Of a stretch of DNA of 64,000 nt, positions 1-10,189 are shown piece by piece. Made by a program: the position numbers and the translations under genes. The stretch comes from Zhengitettix transpicula (lineage: Eukaryota > Arthropoda > Insecta > Orthoptera > Tetrigidae): the NCBI GenBank assembly GCA_037074705.1, contig CM073591.1:78598532-78662531 (forward strand), written 5' to 3'. Under the pieces are notes generated by a model, which saw only the letters and a program-made list of their open reading frames with translations, was not told the DNA's origin and made no database searches. How positions within the stretch are numbered: the first letter of the stretch is position 1; each line of letters starts with the position of its first letter.

Positions 1-235
1 TCTTACCTGAAATCATTAATTAGTCCAGTCTGGCATAGATGGAAGTTCAAATTTTTGATGGCCTGAGGCCCCTTCGTCAGGAAGGAAGATCTGAACTGTG
101 TTCCAGTTGGGCATGAATATATATATGGCCGGGCATCCATTTATGGCTGCCAGACTGGACCAACTATGTAAGCTGGGATTGCTCTCTTTCCTATCTAAAT
201 GTGTTATTTAACTTAACCTTGTCAAGATAGAGATA
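1..235 (-). repeat. TIR/Penelope-linked repeat, family 1 copy
   Basis: Inverted ends are visible: the left starts ttacctgaaatca…gtccagtctgg, and the right ends ccagactgga…ctctctttcctatctaaatgtgtta. The inside contains CTTCGTCAGGAAGGAAG, shared by all family-1 copies in the window (9.9, 17.9, 19.6, 20.0, 40.3, 45.9 and 50.4 kb). The left end continues off the window. On the gene strand the left end reads TTTCAG|GTAAGA. Confidence 0.7.
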
Positions 236-475
236 TAGAACAAAGATTGGGAATATGTAAGTTCAATCTGTTCATTACTTGCTCTCTCAACAGAAGAAAA
301 TTTGCTTGATGTCACCACTACTTTCCTGCACTAGCAAGAGCTTGAGGAAGAATATTTTTTTTACAAAAATCAGAACACTCAGAAAAATTAATGTGTGAAA
401 TAATTCTTGATGAAAATAAATAGTGATTAGGTCATTTTTCAATATTCTAAGAAAGTGCTTGAAAATATCAGTAAA

Positions 476-1574
476 ATGGACACTGGAACAGTTTGTTCTT
501 TAAAGCATGATCTATATGGCTTAAAGCAATCAGGACATTAATTGTTCCAAAAACTTGATATAAAACTTCAACAGGGAGGATTGCAACCATCAGCAGCTGA
601 CCCGTGTATTTATAAAAATGTTGATGGGAAAGATAAAATCCTACTTGGAAATTATGTATATGATATAGCTGACTGTGGCAGCAATATAAATGTAATGTAA
701 CTCAGTTTCAACTCGCATGGTTGCAGCTCTTCAATTGAAAAGGAATGAAGTTAAAAATTTGCCAGATCCGTCATATCAGAACTTGATTAGTGGAATCATG
801 AACTTTTCAGTTGCTATGTGTCCAGATATTAGTCACACAGTGAGCTTAATAAGTCAATTTAATAACTCGCATGGTTGCAGCTCTTCAATTGAAAAGGAAT
901 GAAGTTAAAAATTTGCCAGATCCATCATATCAGAACTTGATTAGTGGAATCATGAACTTTTCAGTTGCTATGTGTCCAGATATTAGTCACACAGTGAGCT
1001 TAATAAGTCAATTTAATACATATTTTAATAAATTACACAGGCTCACAGCAAAAACAGTCTTACATTATTTAAAGGGCACACAAGATTTTGCTGTTGCTTT
1101 TAAAAAAATGCAAGCAACCCATAATTGGATATGCTGGTGTGAATTGGGCTTCATGTGCTGAAGATAGGTCTTATACAGGATTTTTACCTTTAAGAACTAT
1201 TGTTAGCTGGGAATCAAGGAAGCAAAGAACAGTTGCTCTTTCCACTCAAGAAGAGTACATGGCCCTGACAGAGGCTGTAAAAGAGGCTCTACACATTAAG
1301 CAACTGCTTTCAGACATGGGCAGTCCACTACAACTATTTTATAATGACAATACAGCTGCTCAAAATTTAACTAGAAGTCAAATAATAAATTCTCGATTGA
1401 AACATATTAACATAAAAGAAAATTTCATTAGAAAAAAGGTGCACAATGGTGAAATTGCAGTAAACTACAAATCTTCTCAGAAGTTCGAAGCAGATATGTT
1501 CAGAAAAGGACTGACTGGTCCATGTCACAACAGCCTATGCAAATATATTGCAAAATATTGAAGTAAAGGGGAGT
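476..1574 (+). mobile_element. Decayed Copia element, RT to RNase H (relic 'C2')
   Basis: The translation contains a Copia reverse-transcriptase piece (LYGLKQS, DPCIYKN, then YVYD in place of the YVDD active site). It continues with the thumb/connection (YLKGTQDF) and an RNase H-like end (TVALSTQEEYMALTEAV, HINIKENF). Several stops and frameshifts interrupt it. It ends with a polypurine tract aaaggggagtat at about 1565, followed by the presumed 3' LTR. It cannot encode a working polyprotein. It is in antisense orientation to the host gene. Confidence 0.85.
710..1017 (+). repeat. 154-bp tandem duplication inside Copia relic C2
   Basis: Positions 710-863 and 864-1017 are nearly identical copies, each starting aactcgcatggttgcagctc. 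The duplication repeats the region encoding the end of the RT connection and puts the downstream frame in doubt. It is a post-insertion rearrangement of a dead element. Confidence 0.9.
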
Positions 1575-1918
1575 ATTAGACATTTGCACTTTCAATATTT
1601 ATCAAAATGTTTATAAAACTTTCTTAATTTTAAAATAAAAAGTTATAACTTCACTTATTTTCTCTCTTACAATGTTTGCACAACTCTGAACTTTTTCTTC
1701 CTTAATTAAAGCTTTTATGTAGTTAAAATGTGATGTTTGTTAATAAATAAAAAGTCTCATTTCTGGGCTCCATATATAAAATTACTCAAAATAAAAATCA
1801 AATAAATTAAGATAATTCAGATAGATACACTTCTCTTCTCTTACATCAAAACAGCATCTTGCAGTTTAGTCACTCATTATAACAAATTTTTGCAAAGATA
1901 CAGTATGAATAAACATTC

Positions 1919-2200
1919 ATAATAAGAAAGATAACTAAATACAGACAAAAGAAGTGATAATATAAATACCACACAACATTTCTGAAAGCCTTGTACCTTT
2001 CATCAGGTGCAGAAAAAAACACAAGAGCAAAGAGTTAAGAGAAGCTGCTTTTGAGTTTTGTCAACTGACTAATGCAGTTGTGTGTCTCTAGGTTCTTGTG
2101 TTATTTCTGTACCTGAATAAATGAACAAGGCTTCCAGAAACATTGTGTGGTATTTATATTACCACTTCTTTTGTCTGTATTTGGCTATTTTTCTTATTAT
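1919..2200. mobile_element. TIR element, family B (about 280 bp)
   Basis: The ends are inverted repeats of about 70 bp: AATAAGAAAgATAaCtAAATACAG at the left and its reverse complement at the right, each running into AAATACCACACAA. The centre is unrelated and short, with no coding capacity. Related full or partial copies occur at 12.2, 15.4, 21.7, 44.9, 53.5, 54.7 and 59.1 kb. The inner end of the left arm carries tttcatcagg, reading CCTGATGA on the minus strand. Confidence 0.8.
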
Positions 2201-2239
2201 TAATTTTCTATCAGAAGTTAATTTTTTATTTGAATTTCC

Positions 2240-3235
2240 AATCAAGGTAAAAAAAACATTCATCCAGATGTGAAAGAGCATCAATATTTTCCCTAACACC
2301 TCTGTAATGGTACATTTTATGACAATAACATTGTTATCCTACTTCAATATTCCTATAGCATTGTTTGTAAATCAGACATTAGCCCATAATTTACATTAAA
2401 ATATTAGCTCCATGGTTGCTTTAAAGACTCAAATGTTAGAACGATTCCATATAGAATTCATTAGTTTCTCAATTAGATTTATTACCCTTCCATTCCCTAT
2501 GAATTATTTAATATCTAATCTAGATTATGAACTTAGAACAGAAAAGTATGATAATATTATATAATTATTGCATTGTGTTATATATTAGGCACTAGTAGAT
2601 TCTGTTGATTCATAAATGTTATATTACATAATATATTTCTCTTAGGTCCACAGTATTTTATTTTAAATACAAACTCATACTTATATATTCTTTTATTCTA
2701 TTGAACAATATGTATTTATATAGTAATATCACACGATTGTTTCATTTTTACAACTGTATGTTATCTACATAAATGAACCAACCTCTGTGGAGGCTCTACT
2801 AATGCATAAATAAATAAATAATAATAAAATACGTTTGTAATTTGTGATATTTAATGAAGTGGGTATACATACGACAATTCTCTTCATCAGAATAATCTGT
2901 GCAATCTCTTCTGCTGTCACAACGCCTTTGTTGATCAATACAGGTACCATCATTGCACCTGAACTCACCCTCTCTACATGTTTCTGTAACATTAATTATG
3001 AAACAAATGTTAAAAGACACAAAACGTTTACAGCTCAATAATCACAAATAATAATGATAAAAATAGCTAACTTAGCCCAAGTAAAAGTACAATTAATTTA
3101 TACATGTATTCAATAAAATGCTGTTAGATTTAATTAGATACAAGATTTTAAATAATAGATAAACAAACTTTTACTATGAAAATGTATTCTTTGAAAAATG
3201 TGAACAGAGTATACCATAACAATAAGGTTATGGGC
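2240..3235. repeat. Segmental direct repeat X, copy 1 (contains exon 18)
   Basis: From atcaaggtaaa at 2241 the sequence matches the stretch from 7379 onward at about 95% or better, with only small indels (one of 3 bp near 2550). Similarity falls off gradually after about 3120 and is lost near 3235. The repeat covers the whole LDLa exon and both intron flanks. Confidence 0.93.
2873..2983 (-). CDS. trol: LDLa exon 18 (duplicate of exon 17)
   Basis: This 111-bp exon has the same splice sites, phase and encoded peptide as exon 17. The module starts [13 protein letters not shown] and ends DYSDEENC. It is the last recognised exon before the left edge. Splice sites and reading frame are intact, so both copies look usable; transcripts could contain one or both. 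Confidence 0.92.
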
Positions 3236-3921
3236 TCCAGATAAATTTGTGCATTAACAGAAAAGTTAAATTGGTCGTTTTGTGTTGTGATGATTTGTTG
3301 GTGATTACAAGTCAAGTGGGTCATTTTTGCAAAAATTCAATTTATTCATTAATGTTTAAAATTGATTTAAAATATGGCCAGTTTAAGTAATAACTATAGA
3401 ATCCAACATGTAAATAAAGAAAATTATGATACTTAGGCAATAAATGCTCAAGCCTTGCTAATTCAAAGCAATCTTTGGGGTTATGTTAGTGGTGAAAATG
3501 CATTCTTCTGCAGACATCACTGATGAAGAAACAATAAAGAAATGGGTTAATGAAGATCTTAATGCCAGGTAGGATTTATTATTAATTATATCTCCACCTG
3601 AACTCAAACAAGTCAAACAATGTTCAATGTCTAAAAACATATGGGTCACTCTTAAAGTCTAGAAAATAAACTTTACTTAAATAACAGGTTCTTCATAAAA
3701 TTAAAATTTAAATGGATCTATGGATGTAGTTGATAAATTTCTTGAATGCAGATTAATAGCAATTCTAATTTGCAAAGTATAATGGTCAATCTTCCACCTG
3801 CATTTGAAAATTTTCATATTGCTATAGAAAGCCAAGACTATTTAATCCAAAAGACATAAAATTAAATTACTGGAAGAGAATGAAGCTAGATCTAAAGGCC
3901 AAAACTCCGAAGATTTACTCT
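3222..3921 (+). mobile_element. Decayed Copia 5' part: primer-binding-like site and gag
   Basis: A ggttatgggctccag stretch at about 3225 resembles the primer-binding site of Copia-type elements. From the ATG at about 3375 the frames give gag-like pieces: QALLIQSNLWGYVSG, then VNLPPAFENFHIAIESQDY, then LLEENEARSKGQ, interrupted by stops. No protease or later domains follow, because the sequence ends at the 5' LTR of the younger Copia insertion. It may be the missing 5' part of relic C2. Confidence 0.65.
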
Positions 3922-4063
3922 TGTTGGAGAAAATCGAATGTATTTGCTTTGTTAAGTCATTTACTCTTTGTCGCGATAGCTTTATGTGTTTTGACGCTTG
4001 GAAGTTAGTTATGTTTTGTTTTCTGTCCCGTCCGGATAGGACGCGCTTGTTTTTTCCTTAATA
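3922..4063 (+). repeat. 5' LTR of Copia C1
   Basis: It starts TGTTGGAG and ends TTAATA by comparison with the 3' LTR. It is followed at once by tgttatgagcagaca, a probable tRNA primer-binding site. The only indel against the 3' LTR is 2 bp near the middle. Confidence 0.85.
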
Positions 4064-4225
4064 TGTTATGAGCAGACACGCTTTCCCACTGCGCGTTCTC
4101 GTAGTTAATTGCCGATAATTGTAGATTGGTTAATTATCGGTGGGTGAAGTGTTCAGTTACAAGTTTATTTGGATTCTGTAGACGGAGAATTGATTCATTC
4201 ATGTTTGTATTTCGGGCAGCTGACC

Positions 4226-5150
4226 ATGTCTGAGAGTCTCTAAAACACACACAGGATCGACAAGCTAGTAGGGCAGAATAACTGGGAAAACTGGAAGTGG
4301 CAGATGGAGTTATATCTACTGCAGCTTGGGCTGTTCGAGATCGTGAACGGCACGCGGCCGTGTCCGACAGCGCCGGAAGGAGCTGCACCATCGTCTGCAC
4401 AAATTAGCTGGCAGCGGGAAAACTACACAGCGGCATCAATCATTTCTGTGTCTGTGGCGGCAGAGCCGATGGTTCACATGCGTCGTATGAGGTCGGCTGT
4501 GGAGATGTGGACAACGCTGCATTCTGTCTATGAACAAACAGAGTCTCGTCGCCTCGATCTTCTAATGGACGAATTTTTTGATAAACGACGCGAGCCAGAG
4601 AAGACTATAGATACTTTTGTATCAGAAATGGCCAACCTGTTCGCCGATGTGAACGAGGAACGTGTAAAGGTTAAGTCTACAGCATTGCCAGAGCGGGTTT
4701 TGCATCATCGAATTCTGCGAAATGCCGGTGACGAGTTTAAATTTGTCAGAACAGTCTGGTCAACGTTGAAAGACACCGATCGAACAACGCCAATGTTGTT
4801 GGAACAATTAAAGTCGATGGAGCAAGATAATTTGGCTGACAGTGTGTCTCCTGCACCAGGTGCTTTTGTCAGTCGTAAGCAGAAGTCTAGATCGTCATTC
4901 AAGAATGGGAATGATAAAGTGAGCTGTTATTTGTGTGGAGGAAATCACTCTAAATCCGTTTGCCCACGGTAATGCTTCATATGTGGCGGAAACCACCTGA
5001 AACGGGACTGTCCGAAAAGTCAAGACAGTTCGAAACACTTCCACAAGAGAGAAAACAAAGTCGGATGGAAAAGAAAGTCGGGCGTTTATCTCAATGCTGA
5101 CAGTTCAAAGCAAGAGCAACGTTTCAGTGAACGTGGCAGCACGGGACAAA
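4226..5150 (+). pseudogene. Copia C1 gag (interrupted)
   Basis: The ATG at 4226 is followed after five codons by TAA (4241). The same frame then continues through a Copia gag (UBN2-type) domain with KLVGQNNWENWKWQM at the N-end and reaches two CCHC zinc knuckles: CYLCGGNHSKSVC, a stop at 4970-4972, then CFICGGNHLKRDC. The frame runs to a stop near 5161, past a frameshift into protease. The protein would package RNA in virus-like particles; here it is disrupted by two stops. Confidence 0.85.
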
Positions 5151-5450
5151 TGGGTGTGTGATTCGGGAGCTAGTGATCACATGACCGCAAATAAAGACTA
5201 CTTTGTGGAGTATACTAAATTCGCGGTTCCTGGCTCAATTACGGTCGCCAATAAACAAACTTTAAGTGTTTACGGTGTTGGGAAAGTGGCAGTGTCATTA
5301 TTGGTAGACTGTCAATGGCATGATGGCACTCTTAACGGAGTCTTATATGTTCCTGAAATTTCCTATCACTTATTTTCCGAACATCGAGCTACCGAAAGAA
5401 ACGTGTATTCTATCACTACTAAACATAAGAAAATGATGGTGAAGAAGTGA
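5094..5450 (+). pseudogene. Copia C1 protease segment
   Basis: The frame contains WVCDSGASDHMT, the Asp-Ser-Gly active site of Copia aspartic protease, with about 110 residues before a stop at 5448. It is shifted relative to gag and separated from integrase by that stop. In an intact element these are one polyprotein. Confidence 0.85.
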
Positions 5451-6274
5451 TGGCTGTAGCGAAGAGGAAGAATGGCTTGTACTGGTTGGAAATGCAAGTA
5501 AAAGTTCCCAGAGTACCAGTAGCTACCTGCGTCAGCTCTTCTGCAGAAAATTTGCAGTTGTGGCACGAGCGGTTTGGTCACCAGGATAAGAGACGCGTAC
5601 GAAAGCGTCTCTGCGAGGCAGGTGTGCACGTCGACTTCAAAGCTACAAAGAGCTTTTGCGATGGATGTGCACAGGGCAAAACTCATAGATTGCCGTTCAG
5701 AAAGCGAACGGATCGAGCAACTGCAGTTGGTGAAGTTATTAATGCTGATGTGAACGGGCCTATGTCCGTATGCACACAAGAAAAACACCGCTTCTTTGTA
5801 TGCTTCAAAGATGATTATAGCAAATTCAGGCGCCTGTTCCTAATTAGAAGAAAATGTGAAGTAGGAGACTGTCTCGCAGCTTTTCTGAAGGAAGTCGAAG
5901 TTGCAGGACATCGTGTTAAGACTGTACGTTGTGATGGCGGAGGCGAATTTGATAACCAGTGCATTCGCAAGAAGTTGGCAGCACTGGGCATCGAGCTGCG
6001 AATCACAGCACCATATTCCCCCCAACAGAATGGTGCTGCAGAACAAGAAAATCGGAATCTTGTTGAACTGGCGAGGTCTATGATGTCGACAACAGATCTT
6101 ACTAAGTGTATGTGGGGATATGCATGTGAAACGGCAGTGTATATACTAAACAGAACTGGTAAAACCCCTGTCGTCATGAAATCGCCGTATGAACTTTGGT
6201 CTGGAAAATCTTTCAAGTCAGTGGATCATTTGCGTGTATTTGGTACCGAATGCTATGTATATGTACCTAAGTAA
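5447..6274 (+). pseudogene. Copia C1 integrase segment
   Basis: This 275-codon frame has a GAG-pre-integrase zinc region (LWHERFGH, then CDGCAQGKTHRLPF) and the integrase core. The first Asp is in NADVNGP, the second in TVRCDGGGEFDN, and the Glu region is PYSPQQNGAAEQENR. The core D,D,E residues appear intact. The frame ends at a TAA at 6272, before the C-terminal part continues in another frame. Confidence 0.9.
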
Positions 6275-6788
6275 TTTCGAACAAAGTTTCATAGGGCGTT
6301 TTGTCGGGTATCACAATGAAAAAGACTGTTATTGTGTATGGGTCCCATCTAAAGGAAAAGTTATAAAGACACCTGACGTGCAATTCAAGCCAGAAAGGGT
6401 ATGCACAAAATCTATTAAAGCAGGTCCGAGCGAATGTTTTGCTCCGGAGAGCGTTGATCTGGATTTTAAATGTTCTCGATCTACAAGTTGTGACCTGTCC
6501 GGAGACATCGAACCAAGCAGTAATAAGCAAGGTAACGAAGTCGATGATGCTTTAAGACGGACTACTCGTGAACGGCGGGCGCCGGTTTGGCAGACATCAG
6601 GTGATTTTGAGGTCGGATTCAAGAATAAAACAGCTCTAGCATCTGTTATGATGTCGGCTGAGAACGGAGATCCTCCTACGACATTTGCTGATGCCATGGC
6701 GACGCCGGATTGCACACAGTGGTATAGAGAGCAACCTGGTACTGGAGGCGTTCACCGACGCGGACTTCGCTGGCGACGTGAGGACTAG
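6249..6788 (+). pseudogene. Copia C1 integrase C-end to start of RT, then deletion
   Basis: This frame starts with SFIGRFVGYHNEKDCYC, the Copia region after the integrase core, and continues through the spacer (TRERRAPVW) to FADAMATPDCTQWY, which normally precedes the reverse transcriptase. It then shifts out of frame at the deletion junction near 6725-6745 and ends at 6788. No RT motif is present anywhere in the element. Confidence 0.8.
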
Positions 6789-7203
6789 GCGTTCCACCAA
6801 CGGCTTCGTGACTACGCTCAACGGAGGTGCTGTTCCCTGGTCGAGTCAGGTGCAGAAGTCTGTGGCATTATCAACGACCGAGGCGGAATACGTCGCGGCA
6901 AGTGAAGGAGTGAAGGAATTGTTGTGGTTGGTGCGACTGTTGCGGGAGTTAAGAGTAACAATTGACACACCAGTGTTACGTGTTGATAATGAAAGTGCTA
7001 TCAAGTTGACAAAGAAGCCACAATTCCACAAAAGAAGTAAACATATAGATGTAAGATACCATTTTGTTCGGGAGTGCGTGTTGGCAGGTACTGTAATAGT
7101 GGAACACCTAGATTCCAGGAAGCAACTTGCAGATTTGTTTACTAAGCCTTTAGGTAAACAAGTGTTTACTCGCTTGCGTGAAGCTGTGGGGACGACTTGC
7201 TAA
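6732..7203 (+). pseudogene. Copia C1 RNase H segment
   Basis: Beginning FTDADFAGDVRTRRSTNGF, this open segment carries the Copia RNase H motifs: the first Asp in DADFAGD, the Glu region STTEAEYVAASE, VDNESAIKL, and KHIDVRYHFVRE, with ADLFTKPL near the end. The stop at 7201-7203 is close to the 3' LTR. RNase H looks complete while the preceding RT is gone. Confidence 0.9.
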
Positions 7204-7229
7204 CAATTCATACAGTCGATTGGAGAGCG

Positions 7230-7369
7230 TGTTGGAGAAAATCGAATGTATTTGCTTTGTTAAGTCATTTACTCTTTGTCGCGATAGCTTTGTATTTTGA
7301 CGCTTGGAAGTTAGTTATGTTTTGTTTTCTGTCCCGTCCGGATAGGACGCGCTTGTTTTTTCATTAATA
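7230..7369 (+). repeat. 3' LTR of Copia C1
   Basis: It starts TGTTGGAGAAAATCG and ends CATTAATA. It is followed by ACTCT, which also precedes the 5' LTR at 3917-3921. Only a few bases and one 2-bp indel differ from the 5' LTR. Confidence 0.88.
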
Positions 7370-7376
7370 ACTCTCA

Positions 7377-8350
7377 CAATCAAGGTAAAAAAAACATTCA
7401 TCCAGATGTGAAAGAGCATCAATATTTTCCCTAACACCTCTGCAATGGTACATTTTATGACAATAACATTGTTATCCTACTTCAATATTCATATAGCATT
7501 GTTTGTAAATCAGACACTAGCCCATAATTTACATTAAAATATTAGATCCATGGTTGCTTTAAAGACTCAAATGTTAGAATGATTCCATATAGAGTTCATT
7601 AGTTTCTCAATTAGATTTATTACCCTTCCATTCCCTATGAATTATTTAATATCTAATCTAGATTATGAACTTAGAACAGAAAAGTATGATATTATATAAT
7701 TATTGTATTGTGTTATATATTAGGCACTAGTAGATTCTGTTGATTCATAAATGTTATATTACATAATATATTTCTCTTAGGTCCACAGTATTTTATTTTA
7801 AACACAAACTCATACTTATATATTCTTTTATTCTATTGAACAATATGTATTTATATAGTAATATCACACGATTGTTTCATTTTTACAACTGTATGTTATC
7901 TACATAAATGAACCAACCTCTGTGGAGGCTCTACTAATGCATAAATAAATAAATAATAATAAAATATGTTTGTAATTTGTGATATTTAATGAAGTGGGTA
8001 TACATACGACAATTCTCTTCATCGGAATAATCTGTGCAATCTCTTCTGCTGTCACAACGCCTTTGTTGATCAATACAGGTACCATCATTGCACCTGAACT
8101 CACCCTCTCTACATGTTTCTGTAACATTAATTATGAAACAAATGTTTAAAGACACAAAATGTTTACAGCTCAATAATCATAAATAATAATGATAAAAATA
8201 GCTAATTTAGCACAAGTAAAAGTAAAATTAATTTATACATGTATTCATTAATATACTGTTAGATTTAATTAGATAAAAGATTTTAAGTCACACGTAAACA
8301 CACTTTTACTTTAGAAAATTTATTTCTTGAAAAATGAGAAAAGAGTTAAC
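7377..8350. repeat. Segmental direct repeat X, copy 2 (contains exon 17)
   Basis: It begins caatcaagg 8 bp beyond the Copia C1 3' LTR and runs in parallel with copy 1 at an offset of 5138 falling to 5135. The match is strongest up to about 8260. Because C1 has its own target duplication, the junction between the old gag relic and this copy existed before C1 inserted. Confidence 0.92.
8008..8118 (-). CDS. trol: LDLa exon 17 (duplicate of exon 18)
   Basis: This 111-bp exon has acceptor tgttacag and donor GTATGT, phase 1-1. The module starts [13 protein letters not shown] and ends [12 protein letters not shown]. It differs from exon 18 by a single synonymous base (plus-strand position 8024 G against A at 2889) and encodes the same peptide. 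It lies in a duplicated segment of about 1 kb, to the right of the Copia insertion. Confidence 0.92.
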
Positions 8351-8691
8351 ATAATAATGTTACATATATTATATATATAAGAAATCAAATTTTCTTTTAT
8401 ATAGTTCTGGAGTGATAAATATCTAGTTCCTACAATAAAATAGGAAATTTATTATATTGGTTTTGTATAAAATTTTCAATGTCAGTTACTAGAATAATAT
8501 TGTGTGTGCAGTTAACACTTCAACTGTGACCCCATCGGGAACACTAACATTGCCTAACTGATAACTCCAAATATAATATATAAATGCAATATTTGTGATG
8601 GTAGAAATGATAAGCAATTAATCATTTCAGTATATTGTACAATTATAATGCAGTAATTTTGTGACTGCTAAAAAATATAAAATAAACATAC

Positions 8692-8805
8692 TACAATTTT
8701 CTTCGTCTGAATAATCTGAACAATCTCTTATCCCATCACATTGCCTCTGTTGATCAATACAGGAGCCATCAGAGCACCTGAACTCAGTAGGACTACATGT
8801 GTTTT
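8692..8805 (-). CDS. trol: LDLa exon 16
   Basis: This 114-bp exon has acceptor tttcag and donor GTATGT, phase 1-1. The module starts [20 protein letters not shown] and ends [12 protein letters not shown]. It shares CIDQQR and DYSDEENC with exons 17 and 18, so it is the older member of a local three-exon duplication family. Only 0.57 kb separates it from exon 17. Confidence 0.92.
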
Positions 8806-9179
8806 CTGAAACATACAAAATTTACAATGATCAGGATTTATATAATAATTAAAATATCAATTTTACTTAATGAAAATTGTTGAACTAATTATTTGTTCAG
8901 TATTTGTCTAAATATATATTCAAAATATTTCAAGGATCTAAGGAAATTATTAATAAATTAACTGATCAGTATTCTGTCTGACATGGTGAGAGACTTTTAT
9001 TTTCTGGTAAACCTTGCTCTATATCTTTCTTACCTATAGCAATTATTTTGTTATTTGTAATTATATATACATAAACATTTAAGTATGGTATTACACTGTT
9101 AGAATTATTAAAATGGACAAGGAAGATAAATAGATATATACTTTTCACTTAACTTAATAATATTAGATAGGAAAGAGCA

Positions 9180-10050
9180 TATCAAATTTTTAGAGACATA
9201 AGCTTCTATATCAGCCAAACCAAATGACCCCTCCCTGAATGCATTGCTAATTACTGCAGCACTGTCAAACTATCCAAAACCCAATTTGTTATTGCTGTGC
9301 ACACCCAAAGTCACAACTCCAAGAGAATTTCGTCCAATGCTACACACTGACCCTCCTTAAAACCTTACGCCCCCCCCCCCCCAACTCATTGGATGCTGGA
9401 CTCCATCTTTGAGAACTCTCCTTCCAACTTACCTTACAATCCAGGCAAAGTCCTGGATGCAACATCCTCTAATTTTATTATAGTGGTCATTATGACAGTG
9501 GTTGTGATGTTGTTTAAAAAAATCTTGATTCAGCATAAAATTATTATATTGTTATAATGATTACTATTACTCTATCCTGTCTCCATTATCATTTTTTTTT
9601 ACTTTTAAACTTCTTTCCTCTAATTCAATGTGTTTTTTGTATGTATGTGGGAATGTATGTATGTATGTATTTTTCTTTTTTTCCCCAGTTATTTCCTGTC
9701 TCCATTATCATTTTTTTTTACTTTTAAACTTCTTTCCTCTAATTCAATGTGTTTTTTGTATGTATGTGGGAATGTATGTATGTATGTATTTTTCTTTTTT
9801 TCCCCAGTTATTTCCTTTTTCATTGTTGTGACCTTTCCTTGAGAGAGACAGAGTGCTGTTGACTTTGTTGGGTGTCTATTGTTGCTGTTTAACAGCTGGT
9901 GCACTTTAATTTGAATTTATCAATTTGTGCCCGGCCAGCACACAGTTCAGATCTTCCTTCCTGACAAAGGGGCACAGACTCTCTAAAATTTGCAGTTCCA
10001 TCAATGGCAGACTGGATCAACTACTGATTTCAGGTAAGTCAGCATCGTTG
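9180..10050 (+). mobile_element. Penelope-like element, 3' end and terminal repeat
   Basis: The first 200 bp translate to a decayed GIY-YIG endonuclease tail (FYISQTK, then CSTVKLSKTQF and HTQSHNSK), parallel to the copy at 48.3 kb. The following AT-rich 3' UTR also matches that copy. The end at 9925-10050 is a family-1 terminal repeat (gcccggccagcacacagttcagatcttcc … gatttcaggtaagtcag). A run of ten or more C lies at 9369. Confidence 0.65.
9574..9812 (+). repeat. 119-bp tandem duplication in Penelope-like 3' UTR
   Basis: Two copies (9574-9692 and 9693-9812) each run from cctgtctccattatc through an ATGT microsatellite to ttccccagttattt. Open frames here are by-products of the repeat and are not genes. 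Confidence 0.9.
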
Positions 10051-10189
10051 TTTTCATTATGGAAAACTACTTTTCAATAAGCTACCTTAGAATATAAAAA
10101 TTGAAAAGCATCAGAAAAAATTTAATTTACAACTGAATGTATTTCTGCTGGATCAGTTTTTAATTGGTAAATTACTAACTTAATAATCT

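Larger units (their letters stand above)
3922..7369 (+). mobile_element. Copia LTR retrotransposon with internal deletion ('C1')
   Basis: Two LTRs (142 and 140 bp, both starting TGTTGGAGAAAATCG) flank an internal region with gag, protease, integrase and RNase H in Copia order. Target duplication ACTCT is visible at 3917-3921 and 7370-7374. Reverse transcriptase is missing: an ORF ending in the pre-RT region (FADAMATPDCTQWY) runs directly into the RNase H start. Stops in gag and frameshifts before protease and after integrase further disable it. Its base composition is much closer to balanced than the host intron, and the high LTR similarity points to fairly recent insertion. It is antisense to the host gene. 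Confidence 0.93.

Noticed and set aside
2844..3041. Plus-strand frame opposite exon 18
   Set aside because: It is the antisense shadow of a well-supported LDLa exon. The same applies to the plus-strand frames at 11372 and 45518.
9628..9842. Hydrophobic small frames on the plus strand
   Set aside because: They read through a pyrimidine-rich 119-bp tandem duplication in the Penelope-like 3' UTR.
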